Shown here one piece after another: positions 1 through 11,140 of a stretch of 60,000 bases of DNA (the stretch's first letter is position 1; every line of letters begins with the position of its first letter). The stretch spans positions 55,783,053 to 55,843,052 of the forward strand of contig CM060732.1 in assembly GCA_030704615.1 (NCBI GenBank). The letters are read 5' to 3'. Source of the DNA: Takakia lepidozioides. Taxonomy: Eukaryota; Streptophyta; Takakiopsida; Takakiales; Takakiaceae. The notes under the pieces are model-generated. The model saw nothing but the letters and a program-made list of their open reading frames with translations. It made no database searches and was not told the DNA's origin. Made by a program: the position numbers and the translations under genes.

Positions 1-75
1 CTGAGTGCATGCGTCATGTGCGTCAAGTTATGAGAAAGTCAATCTCGCTGGACATGAACGTGGAGTGATGCTTAC

Positions 76-1537
76 AAGAAGCCCTGCGTGTGCTGAATGC
101 GTTGCCAGCTTGGATCAAGTAGAGATCCGTCGTCATAGACTTCATACAACGTGACTTTGTCCGAGGAGACAACAAGATTCCGGTTGTGCAATGCTGCTAC
201 AAACACCTGGGCCATGCGTGTCAAAGGGCTGCCAGTTGGCGGCTGATACCTGTAGAATTGAGCACCGGATAGTATACAGATGAAGGCTACAATGAATCCT
301 GCTGTTGGGATACCATATCCCCAGCCCCAGCCCACGTTGTCTTGGATGTAGACCATCACTGTTTGAGCAAGAAGGGCACCTATCTCGATACAATGATACC
401 ACCAGTTGAAGAATGAAAATTTCATTCTCCTCTCCTCCCCAACTCCATCATCGAATTGGTCGGCCCCAAGTGTTGACATGTTCGGCTTCACTCCGCCCAA
501 GCCCAGTGCTATCAAGTAGAGCGAGAAATAGAAGAATGTAAGCTCGCCAGAAGTTGCACCTTGACAAGAGGTAGCAGCTGAATGACACTTAGGCGGTCTC
601 AAATGGGGTAGGGACACAGACAAGGTCAAGGATACCATTCCCTGCAATTCCAACGTCCGTATTGAGTGTTCTCTTAGGAAGTTAATTAATGTCATGCATG
701 CTTAGTTGTGGGCAGAAGTTAGCATTCGAGCTAACCGTGCTGCTCATCGACTACTGCAGGTAGGGGAGTGTAAGGAGGGACAGTAGGTTCTTCAAATTAT
801 GGGAAGGTGGTGGGACTGGAAGTAAATTCTTGAAAGGCAAGAAATTTGTACTTGTGATGTTCTTTGAGCCTGGTGCAAATCAGAGGGAACATGTATACTA
901 CTTGAATTAGTGTTCGAATAAAGACGCACTCTAAGGTTGAAAACTTGCATCTTGCCATGAGTTGAAAGAGCACCAGCAGGTATAACACAGCGAAGACAAC
1001 GATGGTCCTGAAGCGACCCAAGAATGTGTCCGCAACGAATGCTCCAATTAGCGGAGTAATCCAGGCCGAACCTCCCCAGTTAAATACGTTTGTCGAAGAA
1101 ACTTCTGTGCCTTCGTGCAGCACGGTCGTAAGATATGTCACAAGGTTTGCCACTATCCCAAAATACGCCACTCGCTCCAACACCTCTCCCACTGTTTAGC
1201 ATCAAAGAGACATTGTCTTCACAGATGAGTAGGCATCTTTCCCCAGCACTTCAACTTTCGACCTCATCCACGTACAATGCAAAATTTAAGCTGCTTTTTC
1301 TATTATCTACCGATTGAACTACCATTCCGCATGTAACCTATTCTGTAGAATTGAAGAGAAGTAGGTACCCATCAGAAAGGAAGTGGCTTTCCAGCGGCCA
1401 GTGGTTGTCATGTCTGCTGGTTTCCCGCTGATGTCCACTGAACAATCCGTTAAGTGACGCTTCTTGCCATTGACGTCTTTGATGTCCGGTGTGCTATGAA
1501 CTCTCTGTGCATTGGTGTTCTTCTCCATGAACGCCAT
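76..1537 (-). CDS. NPF (NRT1/PTR family) proton-coupled transporter, 5' half, three exons
   Basis: Three minus-strand exons fit one NPF transporter, a plasma-membrane or tonoplast carrier of the major facilitator superfamily moving nitrate, peptides or hormones with protons. Exon 1 (1369-1537) encodes the cytosolic N-terminus with DISGKPADMTTTGRWK. Exon 2 (974-1191) begins with the ExxER proton-coupling motif (GEVLER) and TM1-TM3. Exon 3 (76-641) has LYLIALGLGGVKPN, LGADQFDD, FFNWWYH and GSPLTRMAQVF. Splice sites are GT/AG: donors at 1368 and 973, acceptor CAG ending at 1192 and 642, and the joins restore family-like sequence (FLMVGEVLER; YLLGMVSLTL). A donor GTAAGC at 75 ends exon 3 inside HTQGF, so the C-terminal half lies beyond the window. 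I chose the ATG at 1537; the one at 1528 is also possible. No stop or frameshift is seen, so it may be functional. Substrate cannot be told. Confidence 0.93.
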
Positions 1538-2691
1538 GATAACTAAGCTGGATTGCTTGAACTTTTCAGAGAAGTCAAGATTCCCGTGGCACTAAGAGGC
1601 GGACTGCATTGGCGGAGAAGGAAAGAGAATAGTGGCTCCGATAGAGAATCAAAGCTTTTGGGTTCTGGAATTGCGAGGACGTCTCTGACAACGTCCAGGA
1701 AAAAGGCCGATCTCGCAAAGGCAGGCCTAGATAAAATATCACTAATCACCTAGCAAACCCCAACTCAAAAGAAGACACTAACAATGACTGCGAAAGACAC
1801 AAGGGAGTCTCCGTACACAGCTGATAGGATAGAAACTTCCTGAAGGAACCTGAGAGCGACACTCAGATCAGAGAGCAAAAGAAATATCACGTCGGCTGTA
1901 GGCCCAACCCAAGTGACACCAACATGACAACAAAGACCCACAGACCAAACAATCCGCAAATCCAGAGAGGAAGAGTGAGAAGAGATTGCTCCCAACAGAA
2001 TCAGGAGACCGCGTACTCCTTGCCAATGTGAAACACCCAAACCAAGTGCAATCAAGACAAACGACTAAATATCCATGAACATCTACGACAGGCCTGCCGT
2101 GTACCAATCGAGCTCCTGCAATCATAAACTCCTTGATAAATGCGTGCTGGCAACAAAGATTGAACGTGAATGAGATACTACCGACTGCAGACTGACAGCG
2201 TACGCTCTCTCCTCAACCCTGGACAGGAGCTGGACAGTTGCTGTGGGTCCCCAAAGGCATGCACGTACTGACAGCCGCCGTCAATGAACGCCTTGTGAAG
2301 ACCAAGGCCATGCCCCCAACTTTAATGTTTATATTGTCAATTATATTTATGTCTGAGACCCCTAGATTTAGTCACAGGCAACAAAAAAACACAAACCGAG
2401 ACCAGAATTTCAACTCGAAATTAGGGTGCAAGTACCGGTTATGGCCCAACAAGTTACTGAAATGCTTTTTACTTGTTCTACTTTTAGCCTCTGATCTCAT
2501 GTAATACCTTAATAGAACGGGCTTTATATAGGACATATTTCTTTAGTTGAAAGTTTAAATTCTTCTTTTTTCCAGAATTACAAGTCCCCATATAATTTTT
2601 TCTTTTTTAAACTTTATCGGATGCCTAGCAAATCTTGATCCTATTTTGGCGCACCATGTTCCTATTGTGGTGCATGGTGAACCTTGTTCAT
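1538..2691. other. Upstream flank of the NPF gene, no recognised feature
   Basis: This is the 5' side of the minus-strand transporter, so its promoter and leader should lie here. Short open frames occur on both strands but none has a recognisable motif. I see no convincing TATA box positioned for the minus strand. Confidence 0.5.
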
Positions 2692-3351
2692 TGTAACTTG
2701 GGATAATAACCATTTTAAAATATAAAGATACCACTGGAAAGCTCTTCATCCTCCCCATCTTTTAATTAGAGCATCTCCACGGTGAGTAGGGCCGTCAAAC
2801 ATTATATACCCTGGTGATTACAAGGGTGACCGTAGTTTTTAAGGGGAATGTTTGGTTAGTATTCCACACTGGGGACGGTAGGAGAGCCTGCAGAAGATCA
2901 TCGCCCCATGCCCATCGCGGGATAGCAATCTTGGCCCGTTGACCAAGGACATCATATCTCTTGACCTCACAAATTTAATGTGGAGTGGTTGGCCGGTCCC
3001 TATATGTTTGGCAAAAGTGTCGGGCTAGAGGCAGATTTGAGGTGGGGCTTGGAGCAATTCTACGGGGCTGAGGCAACTGCTCCGTGGCCCCGCCACACCA
3101 GATTGCCGTTTTTGGGCAGGTACAATGTCACCGTGGAGATGCTCTTAGAACAGTTTTCAATAGGCCTTCATCTACTTGGAGTAATTTGAATGGTTCACAA
3201 GTCACCATATGTGCTAAATTGCAAGTTTGGTACCTTGGATTGTAACCATTCTCGAAATTAAACATACCATTGAGAAGCTCTTTATGTGCCCCATCATTTT
3301 GTAGTTAGAACAATTTTCAATAGAATTCATCTACCTAGGGTAAATTGAGTG
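2692..3351. repeat. Imperfect direct repeat; first copy split by a MITE
   Basis: Copy 1 (about 2692-2768 joined to 3148-3189) and copy 2 (about 3229-3351) share the blocks AAGCTCTT, CCCCATC, TTAGAACA and TTTTCAATAG in the same order and spacing. Copy 1 is interrupted exactly between TTA and GAACAG by the MITE; copy 2 reads through as GTTAGAACA. Confidence 0.75.
2769..3144. mobile_element. Tourist-like (PIF/Harbinger) MITE
   Basis: A 376-bp non-coding element bounded by perfect inverted ends GAGCATCTCCACGGTGA and TCACCGTGGAGATGCTC. It is flanked by TTA on both sides (2766-2768 and 3145-3147), the three-base target typical of PIF/Harbinger elements. The neighbouring paralogous copy at about 3229-3351 is an empty site, which confirms the boundaries independently. 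It has no open frame of note, so it must have been moved by a transposase supplied in trans. Confidence 0.9.
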
Positions 3352-3601
3352 TAGAAGAAGGGTTCGATGGTTCAATCCTTCGTGGGTACGTTTATTGACC
3401 AATCGTGGTGCACCCAGCCTAACATTGTTGTAATACATTCCAAAACTGGGTGCGTCATAGGGGTGTACGTTGGTGCACCACAATTTGCGCATGCCACATG
3501 GCCGGTGCTTCTATATGGTTTCATGCATTACTTAGGGCGTTATCACACGATCGGCAAAAAAAAAACGTGAGATGCAATTGGTTGAGTCATCGCAGAGCGA
3601 C

Positions 3602-4314
3602 TGTCGCGCACCTCACTTCGGTAAGCTCCCCTTCAAGTCATAGTTACTTGCTCTGATGCGCACGCCTAACTCCCTAACTGGCCGCCGGGCCAACTCGGAG
3701 CTTCGGCTGCTCACCGGGACATAACGGTCCCCTTTACTCCTCCACAAGACCCTCTCCCAATTTGGGCCTAGTGGAAATTCCCTTTGGTCGATGGCAGTCC
3801 GGAATAGCTCCCCACACCTTGGTCGCTTTCCGGCTCGCACGCTTACTCACTAGTTTTGGTCACCAACAGGCTTGCACCGTTCTCGGGGTTATTACTCCCT
3901 ATATATACTTCTGTGACTGTCCGCGGGGGTTTCACAAATAACCATGTCATTTTATGGCGAACCACCACGAAAACCCTTGATTCCCGGTGATGTGTCGCGG
4001 TGAGTCTTGGCCCACTCACCACAGTCCCATTGGACCGTGATGAGTCCCAAGACTCCCCACAACTCCCACCACAAGGTCTCCGCCCCATGGTGAGTCCTAT
4101 GCCACCCCCACTAAGTCCCACTAAGCTACCATCACCCTCGGGAACCACCCCCACCGCAACCCGGTGTGCGGGGCTCCACTTAGTGAGCGCCTCCGCCTCC
4201 TTGAGTGCCTTGGACACTCAAGGGTGCTTTAGCCCCGCATCTATTGTTGCCACTACCCCCACCACAGGGGCAGCCCCTCTCGACCCCCTGCCCTCAAGGC
4301 GAAGGGCCGCGACA
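3602..4314 (-). repeat. 3' LTR of element A
   Basis: A 713-bp unit that begins TGTCGCG and ends CGCGACA on the plus strand, so it has the expected short inverted ends. It contains a TATATATA box near 3900, read on the minus strand, and closely matches two other copies at 6697-7416 and 10529-11140. A purine-rich GGTAGGGGTG lies just inside it on the minus strand and can serve as polypurine tract. Open frames within it on either strand are chance products of C-rich LTR sequence. Confidence 0.92.
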
Positions 4315-5211
4315 CACACCCCTACCAACAGGGAGTCGATGTCCTGATCGACTTGTCTATTTTGTAGAAAAGAACATCCAAGTTGTGGCGTCCCACATCA
4401 AGGAGTTTGTTTCCGCACCATGGCGTCATATGGCTAAGAACCAAATCCCCACTTGATTCTACTCTCCACTAGCTAGTTCGGCCGACTTCCTCCAAGTCCC
4501 GGCCAAGGGTAGAGCCTCTCAAGCTTCTCCCAGTGCTCTTCTTGACCCACTTCAGGCCAAGGGATCATCAAGAGATCGATCGCCTTACTGCAACAACATT
4601 TGCTTGCGACCACTCGTGATGTCGCTTTTGGCATCACCTTGAGCAAGGGTTCGCCTTGAACCCTTTATTACTAGGAAGATAACCTTGAACCAACCGTGCG
4701 CCCCAATCACTACAATTGGGTCCGCCTTGGAATGCTAGCTTGAGGTACGGGAACATGCCGAAGCCGTACTACGACTTCGTCCCGAGGCTACACGATTATA
4801 GTACGTGAACGGAAGCACGTAGCTTCCGCATTAGTCCACACTACAAGGCAACCCCCTTGGTAGCGCAGTTATAGTACACGCACGCGCCAGGTGCGCACTA
4901 GCACGTGAACTCCCAACGAAGGTGCAAGTTTCCATTGCCCATTGGGTGGGAGTCACTCGATTTTGGCACTACAAAAACACATGATTAATCCAATTTACCT
5001 CTCCCACTTTTGTAGCTTAGCATGCATTCTACACACTAGCCAACCATACCATGCATCACCATTCCAAAACAAATAGGACGCACAACATTTGGAAACCATT
5101 TCATTTATAACAAAATTTGTACAATACAAGTTTTTACAATCGGATTCCTGAGCTAGCTAAGCCGGGCTAAGCATGCATTTCCTCCCCCACGCTCCAAGGT
5201 TGATGTCCCTA
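4315..5211 (-). other. 3' non-coding region of element A
   Basis: Between the chromodomain stop and the 3' LTR. No domain or repeat recognised. It contains short local inverted stretches such as GGAAGCACGTAGCTTCC, but nothing I can assign. Confidence 0.6.
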
Positions 5212-6696
5212 TCAACGCTTCTTCCGCTTTTGAGGTCGCCCTTCGAAAGCTGCAACTGCCTCGGATGCGTTCCCCATTTCTGAGGCACGCACCCAAGATG
5301 CCTCCACATGATGATGGCCCTTCCATTTCACGAGATACTCCGTTTCTCGATTCTTGAACCTCCTCAACTTAAGCACTGCCTCCACCTCGTACTTAGGTTC
5401 ATTTTTATGATCCAACAGCACAGGTGGCGGACGCAACACTTGAGGCTGATTCGGATGCGCTTCATCTTTGAAGTAAGGCTTCAAAATGGAGACGTGGAAT
5501 ACCGGATGCACCTTGTTGTTTGCCAGCAGCTCCAATTCATACACATCCTCATTCATAACCTTCCGGATGCGAAAGGGTCCCGCATACGGAGTTACAAACT
5601 TCGGACTCACTTCCGGAGGTAGTCGAAAATTCTTGATGTTCAACCAGACCTCCGTGCCTGCCTCAAACTTAACCTCCCTCCGCTTTCGATTTGTCTGCCG
5701 TTCATACCGTTTCTTAGCTTTGGCAATGTTGTACTTTGCGAGCTTCAACAAACGTTCGCGTTCTTCCAGCACTGCCGCTGCTGCCGGTTCCTCAACGTCT
5801 TGGGCGGCCCAACTTGTCGGCATCATAGGTGCTTTTCCATAAACCAATACGAAGGGGGAAACTCCCGTTGCGGAATGTTTTGTGTTATTATAACATAACT
5901 TTGTCGCATCCAAGTGCTCCACCCAGTCCGATTGGTCTGTCGACACGTAATTCCGCAAGATCTGCTTCACCACGGAATTCACCCTTTCCGTTTGGCCGTC
6001 CGTTGTAGGTCGGAAGGCGGTGCTCATTTTGAGCCTCGTCCCCATTTTCTTCCAAAGTGCCCTCCAAAACTTACTTATAAACTTTGGATCGCGGTCCGAG
6101 ACAATATCTTTCGGGAGTCCATGATGCTGGAAGACGTGGGCGAAGTAAAGTCGTCCCGTCTCCTGCGCCATTGCCATCTCCTTGGTGGGGATGAAATGGC
6201 CCATTTTACTAAACCTATCCACCACCACCATGATTGCATCGAATCATTTTGACAACGACATAGCAGTCATGAAATCCATCGAGACACTTTCCCAAGACCC
6301 CTCTGGAATCGGCAAGGGTTGTAACAGCCCCGCTTGCTTTTTGTACTCGCTCCGGTTTTGTTGGCATGTGGTGCATGTCTTGACATACTCCTCGGCCTCC
6401 TTCCTCAGTTTAGGCCAGAAATACTCTTTCTTCAGGAGTGTCGCGGTGCGCTTGGCTCCGCCGTGGCCCGCAAGCGGGCCATCATGGCATTCTTTCAAGA
6501 GACTATCTCTGATCCCTCCCTTCGGCACGTAGAGACATTTTTGCTTATACCAGAGCAGTCCATTTTGCAAGTGGAACTGTGATTTAACCCCCATCCTCAA
6601 GTCCCGCATCACGGACTTCACCATCTCATCCTTCCGGTAAGCCTTCCGGACCTTCCTCTGGAGTGTCGTCTCGCCCTTGTACACTAACATAAGTTG
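5212..6696 (-). pseudogene. Integrase and chromodomain part of pol, element A
   Basis: The minus-strand frame gives a zinc-binding HHCC region (H..AGH then CTTCQQ), followed by the catalytic core with MVVVDRFSKM, IVSDRDPKF and TDGQTERVN, so all three acidic DDE residues are present. A C-terminal chromodomain follows (EVEAVLKLRR, TEYLVKWKG, ASWV), which in this family directs insertion to marked chromatin. An in-frame TGA at about 6243 splits the core just before its first Asp and probably replaced a Gly codon. Otherwise the frame stays open for about 490 codons. Upstream it is continuous with RNase H once the solo LTR at 6697-7416 is removed. Confidence 0.93.
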
Positions 6697-7416
6697 TGTC
6701 GCGCACCTCACTTCGGTAAGTTCCCCTTCAAGTCATAGTTACTCGCTTTGATGCGCGCGCCTAACTCCCAACCTGGCCGCCGGGCCAATTCGGAGCTTCG
6801 GCTGCTCACCGGGACATAACGGTCCCCCTTTCTTTCCCCAACAGACCCTCCACCAATTTGGGCCTAGTGGAAATTCCCTTTGGTAGATGGCAATCCGGAA
6901 TAGCTCCCCACTCCTTGGTCAGCTCACTTACTCACTAGTTTTTGGTCACCAACGGGCTTGCACCATTCTCGGGGTTACTACTCCCTATATATACTTCTGT
7001 GACTGTCCGCGGGGGTTTCACAAACAACCATGCCATTTTATGGCGAACCACCACGAAGACCCTCGATTCCCCGTGATGAGTCGCGATGAGTTTTGGCCCA
7101 CCCACCACGGCCCCATTGGACCGTGGTGAGTCCAAAGACTCCCCACAACTCCCACCACCAGGTCTCCGCCCCATGGTGAGTCCTATGCCACCCCCACTAA
7201 GTCCCACTAAGCTACCACCACCCCCTTGTGGAGCCACCCCCCCCCCACCGCAACCCGGTGTGCGGGGCTCCACCTAATGAGCGCCTCCGCCTCCTTGAGT
7301 GTCTTGGGCACTTAAGGGTGCTTCAGCCCCCCGTACCTATTGCTACCACCACCCCCACCACAGGGGCAGCCCCTCTGCATCCCGACCCCCTGCCCTCAAG
7401 GCAAAGGGCCGCGACA
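6697..7416 (-). mobile_element. Solo LTR of the element-A family nested in element A pol
   Basis: A complete 720-bp LTR, from TGTCGCG to CGCGACA, in the same orientation as the outer LTRs. It is flanked by AGTTG (6692-6696) and AGCTG (7417-7421), a five-base target duplication with one change. Removing it rejoins the RNase H C-terminus (LSRKQQL) to the linker before integrase (MLVYKGETT). It therefore records a second insertion of the family, followed by LTR-LTR recombination. Confidence 0.92.
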
Positions 7417-7952
7417 AGCTGCTGTTTTCTACTTAAAGCATCAGCCACCATATTGTCCCATCCTGGTTTGTACTGGATATCCATGTCGAACACCGCCAAA
7501 GTGTCTTGCCACCTAAGTTGTTTTGGGGACAACTTAGGCTGCGTGGCAAAATACTTCACCGTGACATTGTCCGTGAACACCTTCACCGGGTTGGAACCAA
7601 CATAGTGGCGCCAAAGCTCAAGGCAATGCACCACCGCCTTCATCTCTTTCTCGTGCGTTGGCCACCGTCGCTCCACTTCATTCAGTTTCTTACTTTCTTA
7701 AGCCACTGGACGTCCATCCTGCATGAGTACACCTCCAATCGCGAACTCCGACGCATCCGTATGAATCTCAAATGGGCGGTTGAACTCCGGGATTTTCAGG
7801 ACTGGAGCTTCCGCCATCGGCTGCTTCAACTCGACAAAAGCTTGGCCACAAAAGGTGTTCCATACCCATACCTTGGATTTACACAGAAGGTCTGACAACG
7901 GCCCCGCGATCTTGGCGAAATTTCTCACATACTTTCGGTAATAGGAGGCGAG
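7417..7952 (-). pseudogene. RNase H part of pol, element A
   Basis: Minus-strand sequence carries the RT connection and RNase H: KIPEFNRPFEIHTDASEFAI with the first catalytic Asp, WPTHEKEMKAVVHCLE with the catalytic Glu, VFTDNVTVKYF with the next Asp, and ADALSRK at the end. Two in-frame stops interrupt it. One is a TGA near 7948 before SYYRKYVRNF, where family members have Gly; the other is a TAA near 7697 after GRPVA, where Tyr is usual. Both look like single-base nonsense changes in an otherwise well-preserved frame. Confidence 0.9.
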
Positions 7953-9243
7953 TCATAAGAAGGATCGCACTCCCGGGAGCGAAGTTGGAGGCTCCCAGTC
8001 CAAGATCGCCCTCACATTTTTGTCATCCATTTTTATCCCATCCTGTGTAATCACATGCCCCAGGAACTCCACTTTTGTGACCCCGAATTCGCACTTTGAA
8101 GCTTTGGCATACAGCTTCCCTTCCCGTAATTTCTGGAACACCCTTTTGAGGTGCTCCAGGTGCTCTTCTTTTGTTTTCGAGTACACCAAGATGTCGTCGA
8201 TGTACACGATCACAAAGTCGTCCAACCACTCCTGGAAGAGGCTATTCATTAGCGTGCTAAAGGCTGCGGGTGCGTTTGTGAGCCCAAAAGACATCACCAA
8301 GAACTCATATGAACCATACCTTGTCATGCACGCGGTCTTCTCCTCATCTCCTTCCGCCACTCGAATTTGATGATACCCGGAGCGCAAATCGATCCGGCTG
8401 AAATACTTCGCTCCTGCCAACCAATCGAAGAGGTCGTCAATCCTTGGCAAAGGGTATCGGTTTTTTATAGTCACCTTATTCAGAGCCTTGTAATCGACAC
8501 ACATCTGCAGCGTCCCATCCTTCTTGTCTACGAATAGCACCGGGGCTCCGTAAGGTGATTTACTCGGCTGGATGTACCTCTTTGACATTAGATCCTTGAG
8601 CTGAGTCTTCAACTCGACCAACTCTCTGTGGCTCAACCGGTAGGGCGCCTTGGCAGGCGGCTCTGATCCCGGTATCACCTCAATCTTGTGGTCAACTCCT
8701 CTTCGCGGTGGCAAGCCGCTTGGTAAATCCTCCGGCATCACATCCTGGTATTTCTCCAAAATCCTCTTGATCCAATCTGGGCTCGGCTCCCTATCGCCTT
8801 CTCCCTTCACTTGTCTCACGTAAAGTAAAAACTGGGGCTCGTGTGGCTCCTCCACGGCCCACTCCTTTGTTGACAACAAGTTTATTTGCCCTCCCACTGG
8901 GTTGGGCGTTTCCGACACTCTTAAAACTTCGCCACCATTCTCACACGGTAGCGTGACTACTCTCTTGCGGCCATATATAACCGCTCCGGATTTGCTCAAA
9001 AAGGTCATTCCCAAAATGAGATCTACTCCATCGATCTCGCAAATGGTGAAGTTATCTCGTCCCTCCCAACTCCCGAGCTGAAGAGGAACATCGAACACCA
9101 ACCTCGTCGCCAATTGTGGTTCTCTTTTGGCAGAACACACCTCAATAGAGGCCCCCACATCACTTGTCGGGAGTCCCAGCTTCCGTGCCGTTGCCGGTGT
9201 CATGAAGAAGTGTGACGCTCCTGTGTCGACACGTTAGATCCGG
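7953..9243 (-). pseudogene. Protease and reverse transcriptase part of pol, element A
   Basis: Reading the minus strand, the protease active site DTGAS lies at about 9216-9230, followed by a retropepsin-like fold ending DLILGMTFL. The reverse transcriptase follows, with [37 protein letters not shown] and the catalytic YIDD near 8200. The frame is open for over 410 codons from 9203. A one-base frameshift just upstream, near 9235, separates the protease start from gag, and a TGA ends the frame at about 7948. It supplied the enzymes for particle maturation and cDNA synthesis. Confidence 0.92.
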
Positions 9244-10473
9244 AGATTATCCCACTCACAAACATTAATTGACTCCCTTTCCGCAAGGTGCCAGTTTCAT
9301 GATACAACTCACAAGAGTAGTTGCCTACCTTGCAAGTCTTAGCGACCACCGCCTCCACCAAGTGGCTGATGGAAGCTTCGGACAACTCCGTGGTTGCCCG
9401 AGTCAAGTTCAATTGTCGGGGATTCGTACACTTCTTGGCCATGTGCCCAGGCTCCCCACAATTGAAGCACACTCCATCGAAGGTCGCCTTTTGTCCGCCA
9501 TAAGGCATTGCACCTGATTTTCCTTTCGGAGCACCGGGTGTCGTCTTGGCGTGTGAAGGCCTTCCCTTCGATTTCCACGTGCCATTGTCGCCGCGTGGCC
9601 TATCCCACTTCTTTTCCGGTCAAAATGAGTCACCCTCCCGCCGGGTCTTCTTATAGTTTAGCTCCGTACGGCCTTGTCTTTCGCCCTTAGGGACATCCGA
9701 GAAACATTCAGCCCTCTCAATTGCCTCGTTCAAAATCTTAGGTGGCTTCTCCTCCAACTTCCATCTGGCCCATGGGACCAGTCCCGCCACAAAGTTGAAG
9801 ACCATTTCTGGTTCTGCCATGTCCGCGACTTCGAGCAACAGCACATTGAAAGCCTGAACATATCCCCGAATGTCATCCGTTTGTTTCAGATTCATCATCT
9901 TGTCCCGGGCGAGCCAGGACGCGTTGAGGGGCACAAACTGTCTCTTCATCAGTTCCTTGAACCCACTCCAGTTCAAGGTTTCCGGGTTTGGACCTCGATC
10001 GTGAAGGCGTTTCTGCCACCATTGTTGAGCATAGCCCCTCAAATAGGTAGGAGCCACTTCCACCTGATCCTCGTCACTCAACTTGGCCGCCCGGAAGTAC
10101 TGCTCTAGCTCCAAGAGCCAGGTGTTGAGTGCCTTCCGATTTTGGACGCCCTCGAAGGTTCCGGGTTCCTTAGGCTTCACCTTAAACTTTGCCTTAGAAG
10201 TGGCATTAGCCGCCTTCAACACGTCTTTCAACGTCCCGCCAAACTGCACCAACAGGCTACTGGCATGGGAGGCATCTGTTGGTCTGTCGGAGCTCTCTGG
10301 AATTCCTCGGGCTCTGACTCCTCAGATTCCTCCTATTCTTGAGCGGCCTCATTTTCAAAAGCATGCATCGCTTCCTCAAATGGCTGCTTCGGTGACACGT
10401 CGCCCCCATCGGGCTCACCAGGATCATCATCTTTCGGGCTGTTCTGCTTTCGCTTTGGCTTGCCCGACCCCAT
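9244..10473 (-). pseudogene. gag polyprotein, element A
   Basis: Minus-strand gag, starting best at the ATG at 10473 just after the primer-binding site. It has a charged N-terminal region, then a capsid-like helical domain (LELEQYFRAAKL, YLRGYAQQWWQKRL) and a CCHC zinc knuckle CFNCGEPGHMAKKC near 9430-9471. An in-frame TGA at 9622 interrupts the linker before the knuckle, and a frameshift near 10260-10330 separates the acidic N-terminus from the capsid frame. This protein would have formed the retrotransposon particle and bound its RNA. Confidence 0.88.
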
Positions 10474-10514
10474 GATGAGGCCGATCCCAAGGACAATCGC
10501 GTACTGAACTGTAA

Positions 10515-10526
10515 GCTCTGATACCA
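10515..10526 (-). promoter_or_regulatory. Primer-binding site of element A (initiator-Met tRNA)
   Basis: On the minus strand TGGTATCAGAGC follows the 5' LTR end with a two-base spacer. This is the usual plant Ty3/gypsy match to the 3' end of initiator tRNA-Met. Confidence 0.92.
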
Positions 10527-10528
10527 AG

Positions 10529-11140
10529 TGTCGCGCACCTCACTTCAGTAAGCTCCCCTTCAAGTCATAGTTACTCGCTCTGATGCGCGCGCCTAACTCC
10601 CTAACTGGCCGCCGGGCCAATTCGGAGCTTCGGCTGCTCACCGGGACATAACGGTCCCCCTTTACTCCTCCACAAGACCCTCTCCCAATTTGGGCCTAGT
10701 GGAAATTCCCTTTGGTCGATGGCAGTCTAGAATAGCTCCACACACCTTGGTCGCTTTCCGGCTCGCACGCTTACTCACTAGTTTTTGATCACCAACGGGC
10801 TTGCACCATTCTCGGGGTTACCACTCCCTATATATACTTCTGTGACTGTCCGTGGGGGTTTCATAAACAACCATGCCATTTTATGGCGAACCACCACGGT
10901 CCCTGTGGACCGTGATGAGTCCCAAGACTCCCCACGACTCCCACCACAAGGTCTCTGCCCCCATGGTGAGTCCTATGCCACCCCCACTAAGTCCCACTAA
11001 GCTACCACCACCCCTCGTGGAACCACCCCTACCGCAACCCGGTGTGCGGGGCTCCACCTAGTGAGCGCCTCCGCTTCCTTGAGTGCCTTGGGCACTCAAG
11101 GGTGCTTTAGCCCCCGCATCTATTGTTGCCACTGCCCCCA
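10529..11140 (-). repeat. 5' LTR of element A, truncated
   Basis: It matches the other two LTR copies from TGTCGCG at 10529 up to about 11140 and then stops at CTGCCCCCA. The last roughly 60-80 bases of the unit, including the CGCGACA end, are missing and replaced by unrelated sequence. The TATATATA box near 10828 remains. Confidence 0.88.

Larger units (their letters stand above)
3602..11140 (-). mobile_element. Ty3/gypsy chromovirus (element A), decayed, with nested solo LTR
   Basis: Full-length but defective LTR retrotransposon read on the minus strand. In sense order: a 5' LTR (10529-11140, cut short), a primer-binding site matching initiator-Met tRNA, gag with a CCHC zinc knuckle, protease, reverse transcriptase, RNase H, integrase and a C-terminal chromodomain, a non-coding 3' region, and a 3' LTR (3602-4314). 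The integrase-chromodomain order is that of the chromovirus branch of Ty3/gypsy. At least four in-frame stops and two frameshifts break gag-pol. A solo LTR of the same family (6697-7416) sits in pol. The bases left of the 3' LTR are GCGAC; the partner duplication is lost because the 5' LTR is truncated. Confidence 0.93.

Noticed and set aside
3355-3400. Possible tRNA T-arm (GGTTCGATGGTTCAATCC)
   Set aside because: No acceptor, D or anticodon arms fit around it.
4000-4456. Pro/Ser-rich open frames in the LTR (also at 7086-7605 and 10785-11061)
   Set aside because: They recur in all three LTR copies as chance frames of C-rich sequence and have no start context or domain. The minus-strand LTR explains them.
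5308-6582. Plus-strand open frames opposite integrase
   Set aside because: Antisense shadows of the well-supported minus-strand pol.
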